DNA of 64,000 nucleotides from Lepeophtheirus salmonis. Lineage: Eukaryota > Arthropoda > Copepoda > Siphonostomatoida > Caligidae. Under the pieces are notes generated by a model that did no database searches, was not told the origin of the DNA, and saw only the letters and a program-made list of their open reading frames with translations. Shown in pieces: positions 49,701-61,390 of the stretch. The number at the start of each line of letters is the position of its first letter. Within the stretch, counting starts at the first letter, position 1. The stretch covers positions 12,152,001-12,216,000 of the forward strand of contig NC_052141.2 of NCBI RefSeq assembly GCF_016086655.4, in the 5' to 3' direction. A program made the position numbers and the translations under genes.

Positions 49701-52700
49701 ATATCATTTTGTGACGGACACACGAAATGAAAATTTTGATGCCTTTGATAGATTTATGCATCTGTATTTGGAGGAAACCATTCTTAACCCTCATCCATTT
49801 CTTATAAGGTCATTTATGACTATAGCTGAAGAGGCCCTCGTTCTTCTTCAAACATCAATTTATGGGATTGACAATTCAAGTGTTTATAATTCCAGACAGA
49901 AGAACAATGTTTTGAGTCCAATTATTTTTTCTAACAAAGGAGATTCTATCAACTGTGGATCCTCAGCCAACGAAAATGAAAGAACTGCATATATTAAGCA
50001 AAATGGAAAAATAGCAAATAGAGTCCAAATGGCAAGTCGTTTCAGCAAATTATATAAACTTGCAGGACAGTTTATTTTATGTTCTTCTGATCGATCAATG
50101 CAGCTCTTATCAGCAGAGAAATTCTTCTTCAAATCCCTTGTCATGTTCTCACTCAATGAGTTGAGCTCAATATCTGAGCGTCCAAAAATACGCTCCATAA
50201 TTCAAAAGGAAGATCTCAAGCTCATGAGCACTCGTCTTTTTTCTTTTGGTTTGAGCCCTTTAGTGAACTTGGATTTGCGAATTCATATATTGAAGATTCT
50301 ATCTAAGCCCAAAGATTTTCACTCACTCTACAAACTCGGAAATAATCCAATTTATCTCATCAAAGAATTGATTCAGAACTATAGCCAATTAATGTCAGAG
50401 GATGATCGAAATTTCTGTTATTCTTTTGTTAAAGAATTGGACGAAATTTTTTCAAAATTTATGTTTTCTGATGAAATCATCGATATGATCTTGCACTCTA
50501 TTCGAGAGAACAAATCCTTATTCATTCATTCTGTCAAGGATAAGTTTATGAAAGAAAAATCAAGATTGGAAAAACTTACTGAGTCCTTGACTGAAATGGC
50601 AGTGAAATACACAAAAAGTGTCATGAAAGCTCAAACTGCGGAAAGTAAAACTTATATAGATGCAATACGTTTAAACCTCATTGATAAAGTAAAAGCACAA
50701 AGAGGATGGAAATCCATTGTGGAACAATTAACTCATGATATGGGACCTTGGGTTTTTGAGAGTCATCGTCCGAAAAGTTGGTTCCTAGGGGAGGTAGAAG
50801 GTGAACAACGAATGAGGATTCGAATTGAGCAACGTCGTTTAAAAATATCAAAGAAACATTATCTCCCAGAACATATGCATAAAGGAGAGGAGGAAAGGCT
50901 ACAATATAATCCCTTTCAGTTTCTTTTAGTGGGTCCCCTTGGAATGAGCGAAATAATCATTGACAAATTGAGTAGTGATAATCATATTATCATGATGGAG
51001 CAATGTCATCTTATACTCCCTGACGATAAATTTGAAGGAGAAGTTCTCGTGGGCAACAACGCATTGTATTATGTTCATGAATTTTTTACCATGACTTGGT
51101 ATTATGATGAAATCAAGGAGTTACATTTAAGGCGTTACGAATTGAAAGAAATCGGTGTTGAGCTTTTCTTAAACCAAGGAGTAACTCGGTTTTTAATCTT
51201 TAATTCAAAGGAATCTCGAGTTGAATTTGTTAACACAGTTTTGGAGAAAAACCCTCATCTTTCAGAGACTTCAGATCCTTGTGTCATCATGAAAAGATGG
51301 CAAGAAGGTCTTATAACTAATTTTGAATACTTAATGGAGCTGAATAAGTTAGCAGGACGAAGCTTCAACGACCTCATGCAATATCCCATCTATCCCTTTG
51401 TATTGAGTGACTACAAATCAGAGGTTTTAGATTTAACGGATAGTAAATTCTTTCGTAATCTGCGTAAACCTGTTTCAATTCAAAATCCTGACAAAGAGAG
51501 TAAATATCAAGAGACCTACGAAACAATTGAAAGGGAATGCAATCAAAGAAAGAATGATGTTCAATTTCCTGGGGTTGATTTAGGTCCCTATCACTATGGA
51601 AGCCATTATTCAAATTCTGGTATTGTCCTCTACTTTCTTCAAAGACTACCTCCATTCACGAATTTTTTTCTCAAATTCCAAGATGGAAATTTTGATTTAC
51701 CAGATCGTACATTTCATTCCATGGCAGACACATGGAGATTAGCTTCTGAAGACTCTATAACTGATGTTAAAGAATTACTTCCAGATTTATTTTGTCTTCC
51801 AGATCTGTTTATGAACAAAGAAGGTTTGAATTTCGGTGTACGACAAAATGGAGTCGTTGTCAATGATGTTGAAGTTCCACTTTGGTCTCATAAAAATCCT
51901 CGTATGTTTATTAAGATTCATCGACAAGCCCTTGAATCCAACTATGTTCGTGAAAATTTATGTCATTGGATAGACTTAGTTTTTGGTTATAAACAGTCTG
52001 GTCAGGCAGCAATTGATGCCATCAATGTTTTTCATCCTTCTACTTATTATGGGTTTAATGTTGATTCGATTCAAGACTCTGTACAGCGGTCGGCTCGTAT
52101 AGCGATGATTCAAACCTATGGTCAAACTCCAAAGCAACTTTTTGGTAAGCCTCATCCTATGGTGAAAATGGATCTTATTTCTAAAAAAGGAAATTCTGCT
52201 CCAAATGTTTTTGAATCTGTTATAGGACTCCGATGGGGCAACTACATTGGCTCTCCTGACGAAAAAAATCCAGCTATAATTTGGTCATCTTCCATTAAGA
52301 AACTCGCTTTTACTTTAGTTCCTATGTCTAATAATCGAATTTATGGTCTGCCCTCTAATGCGTCTCTTATTTTTACAAAACGATGCTCTAATGGAGATTA
52401 TGGAGTTATTTATTGGAATAATTCTAACCATAGACTTTACTTGCAAATGAAAGGACTCAAGAAAAATACTTATTTTCCGGAACATGTTACGTCCATAGGA
52501 ACTTGTTCAAAGGATATGAGTATATGGATCGGCACTCAGTCTGGAAATATATCTGTTTTTCCATATGATGAGACACTTTCTTTGAAACACCTTGGAGTCT
52601 TGAAGCTCTATGCTCAATCATCAGCTATTACTAATCTCGAAATTTGCTCCGAGTTTGGATTGGTTATATCTGCCTCCAAAGACGGCGTCCTCATCTTTTG

Positions 52701-53205
52701 GGATATCAAAAAGCGTTCTTTCATTCGGTCACTCACCATAAGTGAGAGTGATATTAAATTCCTACGAATGTCTAAAACTTGTGGAGACCTAGCTATTATC
52801 TCTCAAATTGATAAATTCTCATCCAAATTAATTCTTACAACCATTAATGGACATCGGGTTGAGTCTAAAATCCTAGAGCCTCAGGTGACTGCACTCTGCA
52901 TCTCCTCCGTTTCAGAAGGAGTGTCTGTCAATACCATAGCTACAGGACATGCTTCAGGTCTCATACGACTGTGGTCTTCTTGGGATTTGTCGCCAATGCG
53001 AGATATATCTACGTCTCAGTACTATCCCATACTTTCCCTAGCTTTTAGTTTGGATAATCAGCATCTTTATGCCTCTACTCAAAATAAAGAAATAATTGTG
53101 TTTGAAAAATCTGAATCCAAGGGTTTTAGTCAACCTCCTAAATATTTATACTGTGATGATAGTGGTGATTCTATACTTGTAGATTGTTATGAGCCTGGGA
53201 GTTAG
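43789..53205 (+). CDS. LYST: LYST/mauve-like BEACH protein (lysosomal trafficking regulator), about 3,062 aa, 4 exons, one frameshift
   Basis: LYST controls size and fusion of lysosomes and related organelles. Exons proposed: 43789-43819, 43900-44240, 44329-44654 and 44714-53205 (introns 80, 88 and 59 bp; phases fit). The start is ATG 43789, with ATG 43914 as the alternative if exon 1 is wrong. In exon 3 the first half is open only to TAG 44572-44574, while the second half fits the downstream phase one frame away. A7 at 44541-44547 is the likely site of an extra base. Domains, in residues of the joined reading: a ConA/LamG-like segment about 1128-1275 (VIDFSFILWVKC, WNHITIS), PH-BEACH about 2300-2414, and BEACH about 2423-2711 (PGVDLGPYHYGSHYS, NLCHWIDLVFGYKQSG, INVFHPSTYYG, YGQTPKQLF). 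WD repeats run from about 2750 to the end (LVISASKDGVLIFWD). The WIDLVFGYKQ...TYGQTP signature favours LYST over neurobeachin or WDFY. Human LYST is 3,801 aa. Confidence 0.9.
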
Positions 53206-53634
53206 CTGGGACGCGTGAATGTGATTAATGATTATTAGATACTTATTTATATATACCATTTATATACTTACATGAAGATGTCTATAATACAAGTTATTAT
53301 TTATTTGATTATGATTATAAATTTAATTATACCTACATATTATGTTATTATTAAATTATTATGAATATTTTACTCATCAAATATTTTTTATCAATTGTCA
53401 TTATTTAATTTATATTTTCATGCTGTTAAAATGTTAATAATAGAATGTCGAAATACGTTTTGATTAAAAGATTTAAGAAATTTGGGGTCTTTTATTTATT
53501 TCTATTTTATTTGATGCTCCTCCGGCTATCAAATTTCATATTATCAGTGATCACTGAGAGTGCGGTTAAACTTTAATTAAACGGGAGTTGAGTGATTAAT
53601 GTAAAATTAAATAACTAAAAAGACAGCAGTCCTA
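53206..53634. other. LYST 3' region
   Basis: AT-rich sequence, presumably the 3' UTR. ATTAAA variants occur (for example about 53,351-53,356), but no strong AATAAA was seen close to the stop. Confidence 0.4.
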
Positions 53635-53805
53635 TTAATCCGGTTCTAATAAAATTTGTAAGTCCTAAAACCGGTCTTTTATGATAATTACAACAGCTGA
53701 AGTCTTTCATTATTTTTTTCGCTTTTACATCCTTCAATCCAAGCTAAAAGGGAAGAAAATAAAAAGATAGCCAGGACTGAAGGACTAACTAATCGGTGTA
53801 TTTCT
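53635..53805 (-). repeat. Dispersed repeat family 2, copy
   Basis: 'taatccggttctaataaaat', 'aaccggtcttttatgataat', 'tacaacagctgaagtctttc', 'caatccaagctaaaagggaa' are the reverse of the order seen at 0.25-0.5 kb. Confidence 0.55.
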
Positions 53806-54562
53806 ATTAATCTTGGTTAGATTGAATTGAAAGAACTTAGTTCAATAAAGTAATATAACTATTTATTGCATACATTTTCAAAAGATTATGATTATTTATA
53901 GAGACAAACTCTACTTTACCAAATGTATAAAATTATTATATAAACTATAGTTCAAGTAGAACTTAATTAAGTGCTCCAATATAGTTTGGAGAAATATAAT
54001 GTATTAGAATAGTGATCCAAAATATCTCTTACAAACTGAGGTCTGGGATAAATGCAGGATAAATATAAAATTATTAAAGGGACTGCTTTTAATTTTTTTA
54101 ATATTTGCATGAAGAACTATTTATCAAACAAAAATAATAGGTTACATGCGTCTGGCGGAAGACAGAACTCCAGAATTAGAATAAAAAATATTAATTTAAT
54201 TATTACATTTATTATTCAAAAACTTTTTTATTTTGTTTATTTGGAAGATATATTATTTGTACACGTGACTTCACATTGATTCTCTGATGCCGGTCAGAGT
54301 CCTATAACAAGAGTTACGTCACGAGATTTCAGCGTGTTCTAGTAACAGATATCAAATGGCCCAAAAAGAGCATAATATTACGATAAATGAACACTAAAAA
54401 ACTAATTTTATTGAGCTTAATTATTATGAAAAAATGAAATTATTCCTTTAATAATAATTTCTTTAACTTACTTAACTTCACATTCTTCGTCTTCCGAAAA
54501 TAAAGAAACTATTCTATTTTCTTTGATAATCGCAGTTTACATTCGTAAATGTATGTACATTC
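53806..54562. other. AT-rich intergenic DNA, no gene seen
   Basis: A 75-codon frame at 54.05-54.28 kb has no motif. The right limit of the P-element-like relic probably falls in this stretch, but no terminal repeat was recognised. Confidence 0.35.
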
Positions 54563-57232
54563 TTATACTAACATACTTAGATACAGTAAAAAGTAAAATT
54601 TTATGACATTTATAGACGCCTTAATTAATGGAGCCGCTACTTCAGTTATTGAGTTTACAATTTTTTTGAATTGATTTACACAAGATTTGAATAAAGTCAC
54701 CGTTTTTACAAATTGATCCAAACAGTTCTTGGCGCAATAGATCAATGAGACAACATATAGTTCCTCAACGAATCTTAACGGAAGTGAATTCTTAATGGTT
54801 TTATTAGACAAAAGGCGGATTTTGGAATGTGAAGACTTGCAACTTAAAAATTTGATATGGTTTGAATTAAATACCGAAGAGAGGTGCATTATGGAATGAG
54901 ATAAGGGCATAGAAGAAATATCTTTAATACATATTTTAATACTATTTTTTAAGGATAAAGTAACTAATGCATAAAAAAAATATTTATATCATTCTCAGAA
55001 GTTTTATCTTCTATTGTTGAGGAAATTAGATTCATGTCAACTAAGTCTATTTCTCTATTTTCGGAAGTAGGAGGTTCTAATTAAGGAGTAAAGTATGTAT
55101 GATCCTGAAATTGTGGAGATTTTTTTTTACCTGAAATTCGAAATAAAAAAGTTGCTTGAGATTTCCTTAATTATTAAATGTTCTTAGCATCAGCAAATTG
55201 TTCTCCCGAATGAAAATAGGTTTGTCGGAGTTTTTGGTGAGCCTTTAGGTTTTAGATTTCTAAGTTTTTCTTGTAGATGGGTTATCGTGAATAATGCTTC
55301 TTTTATTATTTCTTTAGTGACTACTATGGTCGGAAGAAAATTTTTTCAAGAAATAATTAAAAAATTTGTATGACATTGTCGTACATATTTCTTCAATCGA
55401 ATAATTACATTTAAGACATTTTATATACAACAGATTTTCTATGTCATTACTCATTGGTCTCCTAAATATTTTCAAGATTGAACTTAAAAAAAACAGCTCG
55501 TGGATTTCTCGAATTAATTTCTCAGCAATATTATTGTACACCATTAAATTGCACGCGCTATATATCAAAACTCCTAGTGCATTAATGAGGTTGCTAGAAC
55601 TAGTGAGCTCTCCTCTTGAAAACATATTCATATAGTCATCTTTATTCTCAAATATTAGTAGAATTTGTGATTCCATGTAATCTATTCGTAATTTGTCTTT
55701 TGAAATTAATATTTCTAGACAACTAGAGCATTTTTTTTCTTTGAAATGGAGTATGAAATATATCTACAGACAAAAAAATTCCAAATTTTTGCTGTTGAAA
55801 TCTAAAGTATTTAAAAAAACATTGGAATCGCATAATATTACTGTCAAAAGTTCACATTCTGCTTTTATTTTTTCACAAATTATGATATCGGCTTCATCAT
55901 TTAACTTATGAATTTCTTTTATGGACAAGTTATTGTACTTTATTAAGTTATCAATACGAATAATTTTTTCATATCCTATAATTTGACGAACACCAATATA
56001 AAAATTGCATCCTGGTTTTCTTCTATATTGGCCATAACGTGCATCTAATGAAGTTTTTTTAATATAATTGTAGGATGGCTTGAAAGTTGATTCTCCTTCT
56101 TCAAACGGTGGGCAAATGAATATTGTTTTTCTTTCAAAATTATTTCGAATATTTTTCAAATTATGTGCCATATCAAACATTACATGAATATGTGAATTAC
56201 ATTTAAAAGGATTAGTAAAGAATGTTTTAGTTTGTCCGTTCAATATAAAGTGTTTCATCATTGATTTATTTGTAGGATGATTGTCAAAAGATATACTGAC
56301 AATATTAACTCCGTTAATCCTTTGATGGCATTTCTTAAAGTATTACATTGAAATTCTGGGGAAATATATGTATAAATTATTATTCAAAGAATCCAAGTCC
56401 AAGATCTACGGTCATTTCCACTATAATTCTACGTAGATATGATATTGAGGGAAGATAAAACAATCTTGACGTAATCAATTCCCGATGAAAATGAGGAATA
56501 GCGACGATTACTTGGGGTTTAATTGCCAAGAGGATTTGCTCTATAAAAAAGGATATCTGAAATTGAAGTTTTTCATCCTTCATGAAAGATTGACTTTAGA
56601 ACAATTGGTTTAAAGTGGAAGAAGATTTTAAAAACGAAAGAGTTTTGAACTTGACAAATTTTTCCTGTTTGACTTCTTTGTTATTAATTTTGATTCCTCT
56701 ATATACTAAAAAAAAGCTAAGGTCGGATTTAATTACTAGGCTGGACAATATTTTGGGAATGTCTAGATCCTCATCTAAATAAATGAAGGTGAATGCCCCT
56801 TTGATTTATAATTATAAATCCTTCGGGAATTACTTCAGTTTGAATCTTTTGAAAACCTTCATTCAGAGTATTGAAATTATCCTTCATCAAAAATTCTTGG
56901 TTCCGTTTATTTTGAAGTACTTGACTCCTTTGATGTTATTGATGAACAAGTACTAGATATTGAGCGACTATTTATTTTACGTTATATATATGATGGAGGG
57001 TTTGAAAAAAGGTGGGGATAAACTTTTTTTTTTTTAAATCTTTTGAGACAAAGCTGTAGTATTTCTTTTCACCTTCCTTCCGAGTAGGAGAGTCTCTACG
57101 TTCTTTAATAAAATCTTCTGCATTAAAATGCTTAGAGCAAACGACATGATATCTTGATGGCTTCCAACTTGATTCTCGGTGTATTCTTCGAATCCATATG
57201 TCTTTTCCAGGGTTTTCGTTTCGAATATAAAA
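54563..57232 (-). pseudogene. Decayed P-element-like (THAP9-type) transposase
   Basis: On the minus strand, pieces appear in the order expected of a THAP/P-element transposase. First, 57232-57060 reads WIRRIHRESSWKPSRYHVV followed by CSKHFNAEDF, the second half of a THAP zinc finger (C-x2-H). Next, 56583-56380 has a K-LQFQI segment, then SRLFYLPSISYLRR, like the YLPS-x-S-x-LRR block. Then 56330-55764 has a V-S-I-S-FDNHPTN-like stretch, HIHVMFDMAHNLKNIRNNF (the FD-x-x-H-x-x-KN-x-x-N signature) and DARYGQY. Finally, 55676-55314 and 54910-54563 give C-terminal frames without clear motifs. Stops and frame breaks separate the pieces, and the first THAP cysteines are not visible. In P elements the transposase is split by introns, so some gaps may be introns. 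Terminal repeats were not found. Confidence 0.7.
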
Positions 57233-57708
57233 CTATATTTTTCCCCAATAATTTTCTTTACTTAAACTATCACATTTTCATCATTTTAGTTATTTAATTT
57301 TTATTTATATAATTAGAAATATATGTGGCAATTGACAGTAACCAATTTTAAACACAAGCACAATGATTTATTAAATGAAAATGAGAATGCTATTCTTTCT
57401 AAGTAAAGCTCAAACTTAGATGAAATCAACTTGTTTGGATTAAATTCTTATTCCCTCTGTTGGACGCACTCTTGAAAAAATAAATTATCTTCCTCCTCCG
57501 TTTTTGCAGCCTAGCAACAGTTTTTGTTTTCTTATAGGCGCTATCGCTCTATATACTATTAAAAATAAGAAGTGAAGATGGTATTAGCCAGTTAATTCGT
57601 CTCGGATGAACAGTTATGAGAATTCAATCTGTTTAATAATTTTTTAGGTAGTAAGTAGTAACATGAAGCGAGATTGCATTAGCCAGTTAATTTGTCTTGG
57701 ATTACTGC
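57233..57708. other. 5' flank of the P-element relic
   Basis: An AT-rich stretch with no coding frame. The missing N-terminal half of the THAP finger would be expected here. 'attagccagttaattcgtct' (57,586) and 'attagccagttaatttgtct' (57,678) form a 90-bp-spaced direct repeat. Confidence 0.4.
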
Positions 57709-58609
57709 AATTCAAATAAACACTTATGAGCCTTTTATTGAAATTATTTTTTTAATTCTTGAGGACATAACACATATGAATTGATGAAAGTAGTTACGAG
57801 TTCTCATGAAAGACAAAATGTAATACTGAGGATTCGTTATGAAGTTATTTTCTAAATTATTCAAGCAAAATTTGTCGTTCATCAATTTAGTAATTCATAT
57901 TGCGTCTAAAATTCCAAGGTTAATCATTGTCTCTTCTGATCGTCTTGTTTTTAATCAGAAAATTTTCCTTATGATTGTATAAGCCAAATGTCATTTCATT
58001 CCGACCCAAAATATATATTTTTTTAATATCATTGGATATTATACTAACACAGGATACAAATTTATTTGGAGGTAAAATAATTTTGAAGTTGTTTGGTTCT
58101 AAGCTGTTTAGTTGGGGCATCACTTTAGGAAATTTAGTAGTAGGTTAGTTTATTGATATGGGATTGAACAGGGTTTAATTTACTAAGGTTATTATAATAA
58201 ACTTTTGATTTGTGCTTTAAAAAAAACATCAATAAAATATCAAAAAAAATATTCATCATAAATTTGGTTTAGCTTCATACTGAGAGGATTGTTACGTAGC
58301 TATTTGTTGATTACTGTTACTGACTATTTGGTATCTTTGCAATTTGATGGGTTATCTTCAAAGCATGCGTAACTGTGGGAGTATCGCCGTACACAAAACC
58401 TTTTTAGGAGTAATTATGAAGAACATAACTTTTTTTTTTTTATAAAACCCGGAAGGCTACAAATAAAAAACACTTTAATTATTGTTCTGGAATAAATTAG
58501 GAACTTTTACATTCGATTCAAATAGACAAACATAAGTTATGAATTAGTATCCTGTATTAGTGTAATATCCAATGCTTCAATAAAAGGCTCATAAGTGTTC
58601 GTTTGAATT
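57709..58609. repeat. 0.9-kb segment bounded by 34-bp inverted repeats
   Basis: 57709-57742 and 58576-58609 are inverted copies of one another with 2 mismatches in 34 (core CACTTATGAGCCTTTTATTG). Between them lies a 67-codon minus-strand frame (58123-57920) of unknown type, opening with ATG. The size and form fit a small non-autonomous DNA transposon. No clear target-site duplication was identified. Confidence 0.5.
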
Positions 58610-59001
58610 AATGCGTAATTTCAATAAAATAAAATGGTAACACCAATCAGAATAGTTGATAATTTAAATGATCCATGATGAAGTAAAATTATACTTCAGG
58701 AGACGGAGAAATTGTTACTTGCACAAGTAGAGCTTTTACACCACGAAAGAAGTTTAACATGATTGCTGACTCACACAAACATTTCCTTATCTTAATTATT
58801 TGTCGAAATTATACCGTGTTTATAGGAAAATTAACGTCTTCATCCTAGACAAGTCTGCTTTTTATATCCTATAAAATATTCAAAATAAGGAAAAACGCCA
58901 ATCAAATCTTTTTTCTATAAATTATCAAATTGTGTTATTACACTATACAGTTTCAAGTTCATAATACCACTTCCTTTCTTTTTTTTAATGTTCTTTTATT
59001 T
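58610..59001. other. AT-rich intergenic DNA, no gene seen
   Basis: Nothing beyond simple A/T-rich sequence. Confidence 0.4.
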
Positions 59002-59199
59002 GGTCAGATAGAGTTGCACTGATTAAGTATAAGTAAATATTATAGTATTACAATTACTCTATCTGACCCAGGAATTGTCTTTAAAGTCCACATAGATTAA
59101 GTACATTTCCTTCTCTAGGAACAACGGAGACGCGAATCTACGCGTTCAAAAGAATAAATCCTCCGACCCCTTTGTCCATCAAAGTTGCCAACAGTTACC
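59002..59199 (+). repeat. Dispersed repeat family 4, copy 2, with 13-bp perfect stem
   Basis: This is the second copy of the family found at 15.74 kb. Here GGTCAGATAGAGT (59002-59014) and ACTCTATCTGACC (59056-59068) are perfect complements around a 41-base loop. In the other copy this stem is degraded. Confidence 0.65.
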
Positions 59200-59632
59200 T
59201 ATTTTTTTAAACTCACAAGGATATATGTAGATAATTTTCAAATCTGTAGTTGACAATTAGTCATACTTATGCCTAGGGATGTAGAAATTGTCTCAATCCT
59301 AGGTTTTTTTTAAAGTATAGGTTGGCAACCTACAAGATGTTAGTCATCTTATAATAATTTTTTCTCCCTATTTTGAATGTTAAAATGTATTGAAGAGTAC
59401 AATAGTAGAAATGCGAAAATTAAAAAAACCAGAGGATTATAGAATATGATTTTGTGAGAATCGATTCATGACGTCTTTACAATGATGAAAGAAGATAAAA
59501 TCTGAAAGATGGATCAAGGATTTGTAGTAAATGGGTGTATTATTACACAATATAATGTTTGAACATCATTTGGAATAAAAATAAGTATGTAGATTAAATA
59601 TAGAGAGATGTATATAAAAAAACAAGGGTGGT
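59200..59632. other. 3' flank of SEC11, no gene seen
   Basis: Presumed 3' UTR (minus strand) and spacer. Confidence 0.4.
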
Positions 59633-60169
59633 TTATTCCCGATGAATAAGAACATAGAGTCCTAAACAGGCCAAAACAGTAAACTTAAATTTAGGATATT
59701 CGTTCATGATAATTGTAACGATGCCCACATATGGAAGGAATCCTCTTGCCCGTCCAACAACGTCCTTCCGAGTGAGCCATGACTGTCCTGGAGCGTAGAG
59801 GCCCCTATCATCCACGGAGTTATTGTCTCCCTTTGTGAGGAATTTGACGCTTCCGTCTTCCTTTTCGTGGAGTTTGAGGACCCGGTGCACAATGGGAATA
59901 TCTCGCCCGTCCACTTTAAACACCACGATCTCTCCCACGCGGATATCCTCTTCCTGGTAATTGGTGAGGAACAATAAGTCCCCTCGATGAAATGCAGGCT
60001 CCATGGAACCAGAGAGAACTACGACAATCGGAGATTCCGAACCCGTTACAACCATTAGTCCCTTCCAAATCATGAGGGCAGAGGATACAATCATACCAAA
60101 GCTCAGAACTTGGTAAAAGATCTGTCGAGTGTCCATGCGTTTTAGCTCATCCAGGCTGGATTTCAACAT
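59633..60169 (-). CDS. SEC11A: Signal peptidase complex catalytic subunit SEC11, 178 aa, single exon
   Basis: SEC11 is the catalytic serine protease subunit of the ER signal peptidase complex and removes signal peptides from secreted and membrane proteins. The start is ATG 60169; the frame is open seven codons further, but only from TTG. Human SEC11A is 179 aa, agreeing with 178 here. Residues: a single membrane anchor at about 16-40 (MIVSSALMIWKGLMVVTG), then VVLSGSMEPAFHRGDLLFL with catalytic Ser55, IPIVHRV with catalytic His95, and KGDNNSVDDRG with the Asp pair region (115-121). DVVGRARGF and a second hydrophobic segment near the C-terminus follow, ending in LIHRE. Which of the vertebrate paralogues (SEC11A or C) it equals cannot be said, since invertebrates usually have one gene. 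It is head to head with POLA2, 1.2 kb apart. An AATAAA overlaps the stop codon. Confidence 0.96.
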   Translation of the reverse strand: MLKSSLDELKRMDTRQIFYQVLSFGMIVSSALMIWKGLMVVTGSESPIVVVLSGSMEPAFHRGDLLFLTNYQEEDIRVGEIVVFKVDGRDIPIVHRVLKLHEKEDGSVKFLTKGDNNSVDDRGLYAPGQSWLTRKDVVGRARGFLPYVGIVTIIMNEYPKFKFTVLACLGLYVLIHRE

Positions 60170-61390
60170 CTTTGCGCTAATTTTAGACAATTCGTAAAAG
60201 AAGTTGTTAAAATTCAGTTCAATTCACTGTCTTATTCACTCAGAGGGAAATATTATAATATACATATAAAAAGTCTACGTAGGTACTTGCCGTCAATCAG
60301 CTTACATTAAACAACGTCATCACCAAAAGAGAAGGAGAATAGCTATCTAGCTAGCTAGAAATTGGCCGCTACTTGAACTCTAGCCATCCACTCTCTCTAG
60401 CTGATGCTTCAGCTCCGTATACAAATTGTACGAGCTGCAATTTTTTCGTCTATAATTCCATTATTTAATTACAACATGGGCCATTCTAATTAACGATTAG
60501 GTTAATTGGTACTCTCATTTCATTTGGATCTATTAAAATCACATAGTGAACATGTACATATATGATTATGTGTAATATAACTATAGGCATTTGAACATTA
60601 ATATGTACTACATAATATTAATATTTTTGACTATTTGTATCCAAATAATCAAAAATCACACTATTAATATATGGATACTCCATGTCTTATTCAATTATTA
60701 CATTATCCTCTTCACAAATCTACTGTAAATCCTTCATTTAAAATGATCAATCTCATTTTTTCGTTCCAACTTGTACAACTTGCGTATACAAGTTGTACAC
60801 AATATGTCAGAAATGTGTATGTATTTGCAATTATGCTCGTACGTCATATTTTCTCAGGCTATTTTGAAATTGGAGACCGCGACTGCGGAAAGTTGAAGTT
60901 TAATCCCAGAAACCTTTTATCATAGAGTGAATAACTTAAATATTATTATTTATTACTATTGGAGTAGGAGGAAGGGGATAAAGAGACGGATTTGCTCGTT
61001 TCCGTACAAGGTACTCCTGAAAGCCACATTGCCGAACAAACACTAATCTTAAAAAAATAATAAATAAAGCTAATGATTATTCGTGTTGCAATATTGTGTA
61101 ATTCTGATTCCCATAAATGTGTTTTGTCTGTATATTTTATGGAATATAAGAAAATGATATGACCCCAACATTTGGTTGAATGGGCGTCGACCCGAAGAGT
61201 GTGTGGATTTCACATTGGAGCCCTGTATAATTAGAGATCAGAAAAGCTGCGTGATTAAAAAGTATTTGAGTCCGGAGGAATATATTTTTACAACACTTGA
61301 TGACGTCAGTAAGATCCATGAATTCTTGTGTACGTAGACAGAAATAGCCCGGGAAGGATCTACTTGGAATTTGTAGAATTCTAATTAATC
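60170..61390. other. Shared upstream region of SEC11 and POLA2
   Basis: A 1.2-kb spacer between divergent starts. CTAGCTAGCTAG at about 60,347-60,358 and 'acttgtacaacttgcgtatacaagttgtac' at 60,770-60,799 are short inverted or tandem motifs. No TATA box could be assigned. A small 84-codon plus-strand frame is unsupported. Confidence 0.4.

Noticed and set aside
55441..55911. Plus-strand frames of 64 and 72 codons within the P-element relic
   Set aside because: Mirror frames of the minus-strand transposase pieces.
60170..60190. SEC11 start at 60190
   Set aside because: The codon is TTG. The ATG at 60169 gives a length matching the family.
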